From: Gaeumannomyces sp. JS-464
Taxonomy: Eukaryota; Ascomycota; Sordariomycetes; Magnaporthales; Magnaporthaceae
Direction: 5' to 3'
Assembly: GCA_002197995.1 (NCBI GenBank)
Contig: NGZR01000013.1
Span: forward strand, 1-62,695
Length of the DNA: 62,695 nucleotides
Part shown: positions 37,754 through 52,288 of the stretch, piece by piece
Position numbering within the stretch: the stretch's first letter is position 1
Layout of the letters: every line of letters begins with the position of its first letter
Notes under the pieces: generated by a model
What the model was told of the DNA's origin: nothing
The model's input: only the letters and a program-made list of their open reading frames with translations
Database searches by the model: none
Made by a program: the position numbers and the translations under genes

Positions 37754-38099
37754 TTACACACGTACCACGGTCTTTACACTTTACTACTTACCCTTTGTTT
37801 CCTGTACTTCACTTACTACTTCTTTACTTGGGTCTACTACGCTACTTTTACTGTGTACGCACCTTACACTTCTACTACCTACTTTACCCACCTTACGTAC
37901 CCGACACTTACCTACACTTACGTACTACACACTACTACGACACTTACACACGTTACTACACTGACCCTACCACACCACTTACGTACCTTCTGTACCTTCT
38001 TCTACCTACTGACACTACACGCACTGTCTACCTTCTTACTTTCACTACGTACGCCACGCACCTACACACACACACACACGACCACACACCACACGCACT

Positions 38100-38735
38100 A
38101 CGACTTTACTTTTTTCGTTGACTGGTACACACCCCGGACTCTCCACACACACGGCGCTTTACGTACGGTGGTTTTGGTTTACACTTTCACGGTTCACACC
38201 GGGTTCACGGACCCTACCACTGTCCTCCTACCCTCTGGTACGTTCTCACACGCACCCACTTTCACCCCCTTTTACCCACTACACGGACCCTGGCACTTGG
38301 GACACACACCCACTGGTACTACGGTGGTTGTTGTGGTTGTGGCTGCTGACTCCACTTACACTACACTACTACGTTACACACCCACCCTACACACACGTAC
38401 TACACTCCCACCACACGACTACACACACTTACTACACACACTTACTTACGTACACCACATACTCACACACGTTACACACGTTACACCACTACTCCGCTAC
38501 ACCTTTTCACGGTACTACACTTACACTACTACACACGCTACTTACACTACTGACCCCGGTGTTTCCGCACTGACCACACCTACTTACTTGCACACCTGCT
38601 ACACACTTCACTCACGGACACACTACCGTTACTCGGACACACACACTGCTGCTACGGACCTACGGCGTCACACTGTACCTGTCTACTACACACTTTACTT
38701 ACTTACTACTTCTACACTTTCACTGACACACACAC
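38100..38735 (-). CDS. Unrecognised membrane/proline-rich ORF (segment 3 copy)
   Basis: Third copy. It has three G in the GATCCGGG stretch near 38,130, like segment 2, supporting the PSTKK-stop ending over the longer reading in segment 1. Confidence 0.5.
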
Positions 38736-38927
38736 ACTTTTTTTTGACCACGTACTTCTACACACACCTGACGTTGACGACACTTTACGTACTACACTAC
38801 ACACGCACACACTGTTACACACTACACGACACTTACTACACGGCGGGGTGGCTACACTACGCTTACTTTACCACGACTACTACTCCACTCTACTCCACTT
38901 CGTGCTACCTACACTACACGCACGCGT

Positions 38928-38985
38928 ACGCACGCGTACGCACGCGTACGCACGCGTACTTACGTACGCACGCGTACTTACGTAC
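38928..38985. repeat. 8-bp tandem repeat GCAGCGTA (segment 3 copy)
   Basis: Identical in unit number to segment 1, so the array length is real and not a read artefact. Confidence 0.85.
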
Positions 38986-39833
38986 GCGACACGTACACGC
39001 ACCGCACTACACACGTACACGTACACGCTCTCTCTACCTACTACACACACACTACCACTTGCCGTACGGGCACACACGACTACTTACACGCTACGACTAC
39101 TTTACTACGTACACACTTTACTGCCCCCCACTTCACCTCCGACACGGACACCACACTTACGTGACTTACTCACCACACTCACTACTACACTACTACACTC
39201 TCCTTACGACACTACACGTTCTCTTACACTACTACACTACTCTTTACACTACACTACTACCTTACACACACTACTTTTACACTTCTACTACCTACACTAC
39301 TAACACACCACGACTACTCTACTACCTACGACGTACTACACTACGACACTGACTACTTTACTTACTTCCTACTTCACTACCGACACGTACCGCTACCACA
39401 CTACACGCGTACCTTCGTACTACACACGCACCACACACACTACACTACTACACTTCTACGCTTTGTTACCTACCTTACACACTTACTCGACCCACTACAC
39501 TACACGACCCTCTACACCACCTTACCACACCACCTACTTACACTACCGACACGTACCGCTACCACACACACTACACGCACCTGTGCTTCGCTACGACCCG
39601 ACTACTTACTTTTTACTTACCTACTTACACACCACTGTCACCTGTTACTACCTTACTACTTACTTTACTGTACGCGACACGCTACCTGCTTTCTTCACTA
39701 CCTACACGTACCGCTTCGCTACGACACGTACCACGCACCGACACGTACACGCACCTCTACTTACCCACTTACCCACTTACACACACTACTACACTACTAC
39801 TTACCACCTCACTACACTACTTTCTTACTTTAC

Positions 39834-39968
39834 CCTACTTGTTCCACTTACACTCACGCTCACACGACACTTTTCTACACTGACACACCTGACTTCTACT
39901 ACACCTACTACGGCACTACGACACCTGTGCACACAACTTCCACCACGACTTTCACCTACCACTTGCAC
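39834..39968 (-). CDS. cox2: cox2 last exon (segment 3 copy)
   Basis: QCSEICG at 39,950-39,968 and the TAG stop at 39,834. Confidence 0.92.
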
Positions 39969-42549
39969 ACACCTCTACCTTTACTACACTACACACTGAC
40001 ACACTTTACTACCACTTACTCTACACACCACACACGACACGACGTACACCCACACCCTACTGACACGTACCTACCTACTACTTTGACACACTCTACCTTT
40101 TCTTTACTACACGACACACACTACACTACACTTTTTACTACTACTTTTACCCACTCTCTTACGACCGCACGACTTTACACACGTTTTTCTACTCCACACT
40201 CTACTACTTTACACGTACTCACACGTACTTTACACCACGTACTCCACTACACTACCTACTCACACACGTCTTTTTGTCACACGACGGACTTTCTCCTTTT
40301 ACCTGACGACTACGCTTTACTTTTTTTCACGACGCTTGCGCCTCCTGTTTACACGTACACGGTTCCACCCTCCTGACTGACACTACACGTACTCTACCTT
40401 TTTTACTACTTCACTCCACTACACTTACACACCCTACTACTTTTCACACACCCTCACGGCACACGTACTTACGTACGACACTACTTTACCACTACACGAC
40501 ACACTTGTGACACACCACCTTTTCCACTTTACTTACTGTACTTTGGTTACACGGTGTCCCTTTTACTACACTTACACACCCTACACTCCTCTTACACTAC
40601 TTCACACTACCACACGACGGTTACACTGACACTCACACACGCTTACGACGTACCGGTTACTCTACCGTTACTTACACTACACCGTGTTACCCTTTTTTAC
40701 ACTTTCTACACTTCACACCTGGACACTACCTCCTTCGGGTTCCTACACTACTACACGCTTCCTTTCTTTCTGTTTGCACTTACCACTCTACACTACACTC
40801 TTTACACACACACTTACCTACGTCACACACGCACGTGGGACACTACGGACTACGCTTACACTACACAACGACACCTTACTTACGGTACGGGTACACTTTA
40901 CGACACTCTACCACTACCTTTTTACCTACGTTTCACGTACTGGACTTTTTACTACCTCTTTTTACACTCTACTTCTTGACTTTACGCACTGACTACACTA
41001 ACACGACGTACCTACCACTGTACACGGTCACTACACACCACTACTACCACGCACTCACCCTTTTGACACGACTCCTGCGCTACACACACCTCTTACGACG
41101 TACTTCACACGTTACACTTCTTTACCTTACACTACACTGACTACTTGTTCTACACGACTTACACGGCGTCTTGACTACACCACACACCTTACTTACCTAC
41201 TCTACACTTTACTACACACTTACTTACACCTTACACACGCCTTTACGCCCGTCTTTACTACTACGTACACACGGTACACGACACTTTTCCACGCTACACA
41301 CGGGTACGCTTACCGCACCCCTTTACACACGTACGTACACTCCACACTCTACCGTCTTACGTACGACTTACGACTGACACCCTACCGTACTTTCTGCCCC
41401 GTGTCTTTACTGTACTACACACACTACTACTACCACCCTGACGACACACCCTTTACTACTGCACGACTTTACCCTGTTACACTTCACTCTACACACGCTA
41501 CACTCACACGACTCCACTACGGACTCTTGACTACCACGGACACGACTCCACACTTCACACCACCCTTTACACCCTTTACACTACACTTCTTTTACACTTT
41601 CGACTTCACGTACACCACGACTACACACTTTTGACTTTACACTACACACACCTTTACTTGACTACACCACACACTACACGTACGTGGGTACGCTTGCGCA
41701 CCACCTACTTACACTACTGTTCCACTTGCTACACGGACCTCACGACGCTACTTTGCTGCACGACGTTACACTTGACTCTACACTCGACACACTACTTACG
41801 ACTCTACACTTACACGCTACCTACCACGACACCCTGACCCTACTACCACCGTTTACACACACACTGTACGTGTTTACTTACACACACCTACCACTCTACC
41901 TTCTTTTACCGACTGCACACACTACCTACTACACGTGTCTACCACGACACACGACCACTGTGCTTTGCTTTTACTTACTGACTACACGTACTACACACTT
42001 TACTTTACACACTACCTACGTTTACGCACACACCTACTTGTACGACACTTCCCTACACACACACACTTACGTTACCTTTACGCTTACGCACTACACGCAC
42101 CACACCTACACTACTACACACTTTACTTTACACCACACACACACTACTGACACCACGTACTTACCTTTGTACCACCGGACTGCTCACTACTTCTTCTGCA
42201 CCCCTTTCGGGTGGGGGCTGACCTACTACTCTTACACGCACTTACTTACTTACTACACTACACCACCTACACCCACCCGTTTACGTCGACTGACACCTGT
42301 ACTACCCTTGTACACGTTACTACCACTGGTACCTTGGCTGCGGACTTGCCCACTTGACACTTACTACTCTTGACTTTTACCCACTACCCACCGACGTCAC
42401 TTACTCTGTGCCGCACACGACTGTGTTACCCACCTCTTGTTTGGTTACACGACTACTCTTTACGGGGTTTCCCGCACACTTTGACTGGTTTTTACACTAC
42501 TACGGTTCACCTACTACACTCACTGGCCACTGTACACACACACTACACG
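39968..42549 (-). mobile_element. cox2 group I intron 3 with GIY-YIG ORF (segment 3 copy)
   Basis: Core at about 42,170-42,545, with S-type AAGATATAGTC near 42,210. The GIY-YIG ORF lies at about 40,450-41,730. Same content as segment 1. Confidence 0.83.
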
Positions 42550-42748
42550 ACCCACTACACACACACACCACCTTCTCTACTTACACTACACACACCACGA
42601 CTACCTTGACTTTACACTCTTCCTGCACTACGGCACTCACCACTTTGACTACCCTACACGACACGGGCACACGCACACACTGACGTGTACTACACCACTC
42701 CCCACGACTGTTACTACACACTCTTACCACTGTGTTACGTTCTGGTAC
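42549..42748 (-). CDS. cox2: cox2 exon 3 (segment 3 copy)
   Basis: Runs from the LPEL region at 42,748 to FYG at 42,549. Confidence 0.92.
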
Positions 42749-43034
42749 ACACTACACCACTGTACTTACACTTCTCTTTACCCACTTACGACACGACTTA
42801 CTACTACCTACACACACTACTACACACTCTTACGCTTTTACGACTACTACACGCTGACGACACTACTACACCGCCCCGTTTCCGACTACACCTTTTTTTC
42901 CTGTCACACCGTACACACTCTACTCGACTCTACTTACTGACACTTTACACTTTCGTTACACGTACACTACACGCTACCGTTTACGACTTACACGTACACA
43001 CTTACTGACACACACACTTTTACACTACGACTTA

Positions 43035-44785
43035 CACACTCTTCCTTTACTTCACTTGCGCACACGCGACCACGTTTTTACTTTTCACTACACTCTTACT
43101 ACACCCCCTCTGGACGTTACACACTGGTCCTTACTCTTTCACTTACACTTTACGCGACCTACTACCACTCACACTCTTTACACACTTACTCACACGTTTT
43201 ACCCCCTCGACACTTTTACTGACTTGTCACACACACACTTTACACTGACTTTTACTCACACACACTTACTCCACTACACACTTTCTCTACCTCTACACAC
43301 CTGCACCTTTACTTACTCTGACACCTACGTTACCCACACTTTTCCACCACGCCTACGGTACTGACGACTTACACACCTTTGACACTTACGTCTCTCACTC
43401 ACCGACGACACTGTTGACGTTACTTTGGACACTACTTACACCTGACACCTTGACACACACCACGACTACCACTGACGTTGACACGACTTTACTTTACCAC
43501 GACACCACACACACACACCACACCCTTCACCCTGACTGTACACACTCCACGCTACACTCACTTCACCACTCTGGACACTACGTTACTACTTACGCGACCC
43601 TCACGGTCTACACGACACCACGGTACTTACTACTTCGGGACACTGCTGTCTTTACACGCTCTCTGACTACACACCTACACACTTCACACACGACACGCTC
43701 TTACTACCTACACGACACTACGTTACACACACGTCCTTTTTCGGTACACTACTGCTCCTTTCGTACGCACTCACTCACTACACTCTCTCTTTCACACACG
43801 ACTACACTCACGCACTACCTTCTGACGACACTTACACACGGGTACTTTGTCACACACTGACTCACACTTACCCTTTACCCACTTTGACTTTACTACGTAC
43901 TTTACCCCTTACACACACCACTACACGCACTCTTTACCCTACACTTTACCACTACTCCGTCACTACTCCCCTACACGTGACTTTCTACACTTTCACTTTA
44001 CGACACGCCCTACTACTCCTTTTACTGTACGTCCACACTTACACACACACTTCACGCACGACACACCTCACACCCTGTTGGACCGTGTGGACACTCTTTA
44101 CTACGACTTGACGACTACGACACACACACCACCCTCTGCACTCGGTGACACACCCTGTGACCACACACTCACCGGGCTTACTACTTACGACTGGTTTGGG
44201 ACTCTACCACCACGACCGCGCTACTACTTTTCTTACCACCCTACACACGCACTACACTACACTACACACACGACTACTGTCGCACTTTTCTTTTGTTACG
44301 ACACTACGGTACTACACTACTACCACTTACACTCCTACTACACTACTTACTCACTGTTTTACACTCTTTTTTACCCACTGACGACGACACTACTACACTT
44401 ACACCTCACCTTTTACGGTACTACACGCTACACACGACCACTACACCGCCTCGTTTCCGACTTTTTACTACACTTTACTCTTGTTTACTTACCTGCTTCC
44501 TACACCTACTGCTTCACTACCTACCTACACGACACCACACGCACGTACCTTCACTACGTACACACCACTACGCTTACCGACTGCCACTACACTACACACA
44601 CACGACTCACACACACGTACTTACCACACTACGGCTACTTACGACGTACCACCCTTACCACCCACTACTACTCTACCCCTCACCTTTCTGACGGTACACT
44701 CGACGGTTTTACACCCTACACTACTACTGGCGACGTACGCCGTCTACCTCGTTGCTCTTTTACCACCACTTACGTTTACACTTGA
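43035..44785 (-). CDS. LAGLIDADG endonuclease of cox2 intron 2 (segment 3 copy)
   Basis: Counterpart of 7,995-9,730. The VKEQRVDG start is near 44,745-44,775, and the frame ends after the TTGCGCAA palindrome near 43,050. Confidence 0.82.
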
Positions 44786-45142
44786 CTCTTTTGCTTACGT
44801 CCTTGCCTTGCACACACGCACTTCGTTGCACACACTACTTACACGACACGTCACTGCTACACGTTACACGTCACACGTCACACGCTACACGACTACCTTC
44901 ACACCTACACGACGGTGACTTTACGACTCCGCGACACCACTCCACTTTTACACCTTTCACTTACACACTCTTACGACACCTTGTTACCTACTACCCACAC
45001 GTGACTTACGTTCGGCCCCTTTCCTTACCCCTTTTACGGTTACACACACGGTTACGTACTTCTACACGCTCTTACGGACCTTACCCCGGACACTTTGACC
45101 TACCTTGACGACGCGACTTTACACGCTTGCTTACACGGCTTT

Positions 45143-45323
45143 TTTACCTCTACTTACTCCACCTTCTACACCACTTCTTACACTGTTCCTTCCTCTACAC
45201 ACTCTGACCTCACGGTACCTACTACTACGACACTCACACACTTCTACCACACACTTCACTTACTCTGACACTTTACACACACTCACGGGTACCTGGTACA
45301 CGACTCACGTACTCACTTGGTGC
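45143..45323 (-). CDS. cox2: cox2 exon 2 (segment 3 copy)
   Basis: Same as 10,091-10,272. The preceding AT run is one TA longer. Confidence 0.92.
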
Positions 45324-48300
45324 TACTACTACTACTACTACTTTTACACTTTTACACACTCACACGACACCTTACCACTGACGACTTACACGACTTGACA
45401 CCTTACACTCTTACACGGCCTTACTTTACACACACACGCACACGTTCTACTTACTACTACTACCCCCTACTACACTTACACTACTACACTACACTCTACC
45501 ACACCTGTGCGACACGCTACGCTCGTTTTACCTCACCTTCCTTACACACACTTTACCACGTTACACACGACTCTACCACGGTCTACCCTTTGTTCACTTC
45601 CTTCTTTTACTTACGTCTACACTTTGACGCTACACCCCCTACGGACACGTCACGACTGTTTTTTCTCTTTCACTTACACTTCACGCCGCCTGGCACTCAC
45701 ACTTACTTACACACGTCTTCACACGCTTTACTACCCTTTACACTTCCGTGTTCACCGGACACACACACTGGTACTACACTCTTTTCACACACACTTACTT
45801 ACGACGACACACTCTACCTACCCTTCACACACGTTACACGACTTGACACGACTCTACCTACGCACCTGTCTTTACACCTTCACCCGCACACCCACACGTA
45901 CTTCTTTACACTACTTTTCTACGGACGTACCTCTACTCTCTACGACGTGCTGACGTTACACACGCACACTACACTACACGGTACACCTTGACTACTCCTA
46001 CCTACGGTTACGACGGCTGACCTTGACACTACTACTTACACGACACACACACCACACGCTTCACCCTGACGCTACACACTCCACGCTACACTCACCTGGG
46101 GACTTACTTGACTTTTCTCACTCTTCTACCTACACGGTCTACGCACACCACGGTACCTGTTGCTGGGACACACGACCTTTTTCACACGTCTTCTGTTACG
46201 ACCCTACACACTTCACTACGACTGCTCTACACTACTTTACCACACTACTCTTGACTACACCCTTTTACACCTTACACGACTGTTCTTTACCGTACCACAC
46301 GTTTTTGACACCACGCACGACTTTACACACTACACTTCACACGTCTGCTCTTTTCTTACGTTTTACACGTGGACACACTTTTTCACACACTGACGTTACT
46401 ACACTACTTCTTCACTACTCACTCTACACACGACACGCACCTCTACACACGCCACCACCACACTTTTTGGTACGCACTCGACCTACTACACACTCCGACT
46501 TCCCCCACACACACACTACTCTGACACTACCTTTTTACACACACTCACACGACTCTTTTTTGTGTACACCTCACACTTTGGACACACACTACGGTCTTAC
46601 TTCTGTACACCACTACACCGCGACTTCCGACGGACTTTACCTACACACTACACTCACTACACACGGACACCCCTCTGCACTCTGTACACACTCCTGTACA
46701 CCACACACTGACACGGACTCACACTACTTCGACGTCTTGACGGACTTCGACGCTCGACACTTCCCCGTACACGTTTGCTTTTACACGGGACGTTTACGAC
46801 GTTGACGTACGTACTTTACCGTTGTACACACTTACTTACTTACACTACACTTTTGACGGTACTACTACTACCTTCGCACCTTGTACACACACACACTACG
46901 CACTACACCCACTGCCCTTTACTTACTGACTACTACTACTGGCTTACACTACTACGTACTACACTCTACTGTACACACTACTTGCTTACACGACTACCTT
47001 ACGACCTACACACACCTACACTCCACACCCTCACTACTCACTTGGTGCTACTACTACTACACTACTACTACTACTACTACTCGACCTGTACCACTTACAC
47101 GCACGCTACTTACTACACTTACGCCACCCCACACACGTGACCCCACGTCTGTTGCACACTACGACTGTGACACACACACACACACACTTACTCTACCTGA
47201 CCACGTCTTGTACTTACTTACTTTGTGCTACACTTTCACTTACACACGCTACCCTACCTACACACTACGGCGACTACTTGACACACACACACACTACTGT
47301 TGACCTGTTTTCACCTCGTGTCGCCACACACACACGACTACTTACTCTTCTTACACACGACTCCCTGTCGACGACTCTTACGACACACTTACACTACACA
47401 CTTGACACACCTTACTACCTTACTTACTACGTACTACTTACACCTACACTGGCTCTACTTACTTTACACTTACCTTCTTTCTACCTACACTCTCACCGAC
47501 CTACTTACTTTGTACTCACTACTACTTTACTTACACACACGACACCTTACTACCTTACTTGGTTACTCTTTTACTTCCTACGTTTACTACTCTCACTACC
47601 TACGGTACTTACTACTACACGGTACACCACCTACGACTTTCTTACACCTTACGGGACTACGACACTCTTTTGTACACTACTACTACTACGACGTACACTG
47701 ACCCTTCTACTACGTTTGACACTTGTACTACACTTTACACACCCACTACACACGTTTTACCTACGCACTACTTTGCTACACTACACTCTTACCCTCCTCT
47801 ACACTTTACACACACACGTTACGTTGCACACTTCTACACCCCACTTACCCTGTTCACACCACCCGTCGTCCACTTACTTACACTACCACGCCACACACGC
47901 TACACACGGACGTTACACACTACACCTTTACACACTTACGGACTTTACTACTACTTTTACCACCCACTTTTTACTACACACTACACTTTACTGACACTTC
48001 ACTTACACACGCTTCTACACACACGTACACACGTACTTACACACTTCACTACACCCACTACACTCTTTACTCTTTACACGTCTTCTTGTACTACTCTTCT
48101 GGGTTTACACGACTTTGACACCACGTACACCCTTTGTGACACTACACACACCTACACTACACTCACACACACTACACACTACACTCTTTACTGACACTAC
48201 TCACCTCTGTCTACTACTGACTACTTCTACGTTCCTTCTACTTGTCCTACGCACTTTGCACTACACGCGGACGTGACCCTACACTACACGACACCCTACT

Positions 48301-50182
48301 TACCTACCACGACTACACTACCACTCTTCACTTACTGTGGTCCTACTTCTTACACACGACACGCTCTCACCACCTACGTGTGACACACTTCCCTTTTTTG
48401 TACACTACCACGTACTTTTTACACACGACTACTACTTACGTTTTTACACGGACTACTGTTACTTTTTTGTACGCGGTACGCACACACGCTACCTACCTAC
48501 CGCACTTGTTTCACCACTTTACTTCGACACTCTCACCTTACCACGGACCTACTCTTTTACTCCTGGTTACTACTGTCCTACCCTGTACTTCACTTCCACG
48601 ACTTTTACTTTTACACTTACTTTTACTTCACACTCCCTCTACACACGTTACACACTGTTCTTTACTTTTTACTTACACTTCCACCACACTTACACTTTAC
48701 ACTCTTCACACACTTTACACTTTTTTACACCACCCTTGTACACACGGACTACCTGACTTTACACTTTACGGACACTTACACTACTTTACTACACTACTCT
48801 TCACGACTTTACCGTACTACACTACACACACTTACACCTCTACGACACTCTTTACGGTACTTTCACTACACACCTACGCCCACCACACCCTACACTGACT
48901 TGTTGTACTTACACTTTACACACTACACACGCTGCACTCACCGACACTACTGCTGACGTACACGACTTACACACACTTTACCTTCACGCTACACGTGGCC
49001 GACTTTTTGCTTTACCCTTTACGTACACGGCTTACCACCCACACACACGACTCCTTCTCCACTCTACTACACACCCTACCCACTCACACTTTACTACTCT
49101 ACACACTTTTACGGTACACACTTACACTTACTACGGTCTACGTTGTGGGTGTACACTACTCCACTTTTCCGGGTACGACACACACACGCTTTTACTTACA
49201 CTTCACGGTGTTACACACCCTTTACTTACACGTGACACGCTTTTACTTCCTACACACTTTTTACTTACACACCTTCTTCTTCTACACTGTACACTTTTTG
49301 TGTTACTTACACTTCTACCTACCTTTTTTACACACTACACACGACTACACTCTGCTCTTTTTTACGTTACTTACGTACACACTACTTTACTCACACACTG
49401 GGGTACTACACTACACCTCTACTTGACTCACTTTACCACGACCTTCACCACGACACTACACACTACGCCTGTCCACTTTTTTTACTTACACTACGTACAC
49501 TTCCCTACCACACACACACACACGACTTGACACTTCTTTTTACACACACGGTACACTCACACCACCCACCTTACACTTTTACTACGACACACACACTACG
49601 GACGTACACCACCCTCACTCCTACTTGCTCTACTCTTTACTTTCTACACTACACTTGACACACTACACTACACACTGTACCCTTCACGCACTCTGTACAC
49701 ACTGTACACCTCACGTTACGGACTGCACACACGGACACCACTTTTACACTTACACACTTACTTACTCTTTTACACGTACCTACACACGGCTTTTTTACAC
49801 CCCCCTGGCCGCACTCTCCTACGTACACACGACACCCTACCCACCTACCACGACTACACACCACTCTTGGTTGTGGGGTCCTACTTCTACCTACGACACG
49901 CTCTACACTTTTGTGTGACACACTGCTCTTTGGACACGTTTACACGCTACACTACACGTTTACTGACGACTTTACGACACTACACTGACACTACACCACT
50001 TACTCCTTGACCTTGACGCTACGTCGGTTACTACACGACTACCACTACACGTACTTGTTTTTTCTCCACACTTACACGTGTTGTACCACACACACCTGGC
50101 ACTCTTTTACTTTTACTACACACACACACTACACTACTACACACTACACTTTACACGGCCACCCTACACACACACGACACAC
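45323..50182 (-). mobile_element. Composite cox2 intron 1 (segment 3 copy)
   Basis: ORFs by alignment to segment 1: LAGLIDADG 45,560-46,765; GSLLGD type 47,530-48,330; nested LAGLIDADG 48,535-49,725; truncated start 49,785-49,895; exon-edge duplicate near 47,045. Confidence 0.75.
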
Positions 50183-50645
50183 CTTCTGCTACACTACCCG
50201 ACCACTTGACACGGACTCACCTTACCTTCACTCCACTACACGGTACCACACTACACTTTACACACCGACACGGGACACACACACTTACACTACTACACTC
50301 GCACGGTGTGACTACGTTCACACACTTACGCTCTACTCACTCGTTCCACTGCACCTACACGTACTTTACTGTGACACACTACGGACGACTTTTTCGCTTA
50401 CCACACACACTTTCTTACTTACTACGACTACACTACACTACTCCACACCCTACCACGCACACACCACACACACTTACTACACCTACACACTACACTGACT
50501 ACTTGTCACTGTACACTTCTACCTACACACCTTCCACTTTGACGGACGTACGCACCTGTCTTGGACACTACTACTTCCTCACCGGACCTTGGACGCACTC
50601 ACACACTACTACACTACTTACCTTACACTACTACTTACTACCACT
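50182..50645 (-). CDS. cox2: cox2 exon 1 (segment 3 copy)
   Basis: Start at 50,645, end at about 50,182. Reads as in segment 1. Confidence 0.93.
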
Positions 50646-50847
50646 ACACTACTTTACTTACTTACACTTACTACACTTCTACTCTTGACTACTTTCTCTT
50701 ACACGACACTACTACTTACACACGGTTACGCACGCTTACCTGCCACACTCCTACACTGCACTTACGACTACGACACACACTACACACGGACACACACACT
50801 TTTTTTACCACTACGTGCTGGCTTACCTTCTACTGACACTACACTAC

Positions 50848-50950
50848 ACGTACACGCACTGCTTACCTTACTACTCCTTTACGACTTACGACACGTACAC
50901 GCACTGCTTACCTTACTACTCCTTTACGACTTACGACACGTACACGCACG
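50848..50950. repeat. 34-bp palindromic tandem repeat (segment 3 copy)
   Basis: Same two-plus units as segments 1 and 2. Confidence 0.88.
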
Positions 50951-51004
50951 TGCTACTCCTACACCACTACACACTGACTACTGTACACTACCGGACTACG
51001 CGAC

Positions 51005-51107
51005 GACCTTGACGCACACGACTTCGACACCTCACCACCACGCACACTGTCCGTACGCACCTGCACTTCTACCCACTTACACACTTACTCACACGTCTTA
51101 CACACGA
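51005..51107 (-). tRNA. trnR: tRNA-Arg(ACG) (segment 3 copy)
   Basis: Acceptor GACTTGA at 51,099-51,107 and its partner at 51,005. The D-arm side carries an extra C in written text (acccactt). Confidence 0.92.
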
Positions 51108-51827
51108 CACGTACTTTACACACTTTACCCTTTACTACTTACGACGTACTTTCTGCTGCTTACTTTCACTACGTACACGGCTACTACTGACTACACGCAC
51201 CCTACCCACTACGACGCACGGGTACTACTTACACTACTACTACTTACTTCACACTTCTACTTCACGACACTACACCCACACGCACTACCACGCTTTCGGA
51301 CTCACGCACTACACGTACACACACGCTACACACTTTTACACCCGCTTACGTACTTACGACACACACACGTACCGACACGTACCGACACGTACCTACCCGT
51401 CACTCACTCACTTTACACACCTGGACACTTGTACTACCACTACACCTTACACTACTACACGTTACACTTTACGGTACACACACCACTACACGCTACTACT
51501 TTTGTTTACTTTACTTACTCTTACTCTACACACACACACACACTTCCCACTACTACACGACTTGTACACTCTCACACTACTACGACTCTTACTTACACTA
51601 CCACACTACTTACACACTTACTTTACTGACTCTTTTTACTACTTTTCTACTACACACACTACCTACTGACACCTTTACACCTTACCTACTTACACTACTA
51701 CGACACCTACTTTTACGTGGCTACTACGACCTTTCCTTTCTACACACACACTTACACTTTACACACCTACACACGTTTGTCACCTACACACTACCTACTA
51801 CTTACTACTACACACTTACTACACTAC

Positions 51828-51910
51828 CTTTACCTTTACCTTTTCTTTTCTTTTACTTTTACTTTTCTTTACTTTACCTTTACCTTTACCTTTACCTTTA
51901 CCTTTACCTT
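51828..51910. repeat. TAAAG tandem repeat (segment 3 copy)
   Basis: Third copy of the pentanucleotide run, similar in length to segment 1. Confidence 0.85.
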
Positions 51911-52066
51911 ACACTTACACTTTACCTTTACGTTTTACTCACTCTTCTCTTTACGACACACGACTGGACTTTACCTTTACTACACACACTTACTACTACA
52001 CACTGGGTTTTTCTGCTGCGTACCTTCGTACTGCACGCGCTACCTGCGTACACGCGCACACTACAC

Positions 52067-52288
52067 TTACTTTACTTGTCACTACTACTTTTGACTACTA
52101 CACACACGTACCGTGACTACGACACACTACACCCGACACCACACACTCTACGGTACACGACACACTACTTTACGACTGCCACTGTACACACCACGTACAC
52201 TACGTTACTTACTTGCACACACGTACACACACGTTACCTTCACTTACACACACACTACACACACGGGACACCTACACTTGACGGCACT
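52067..52288 (-). CDS. atp8: atp8 (segment 3 copy)
   Basis: MPQLVP start at 52,288 and TAA at 52,067. This is the copy with real upstream sequence attached. Confidence 0.92.
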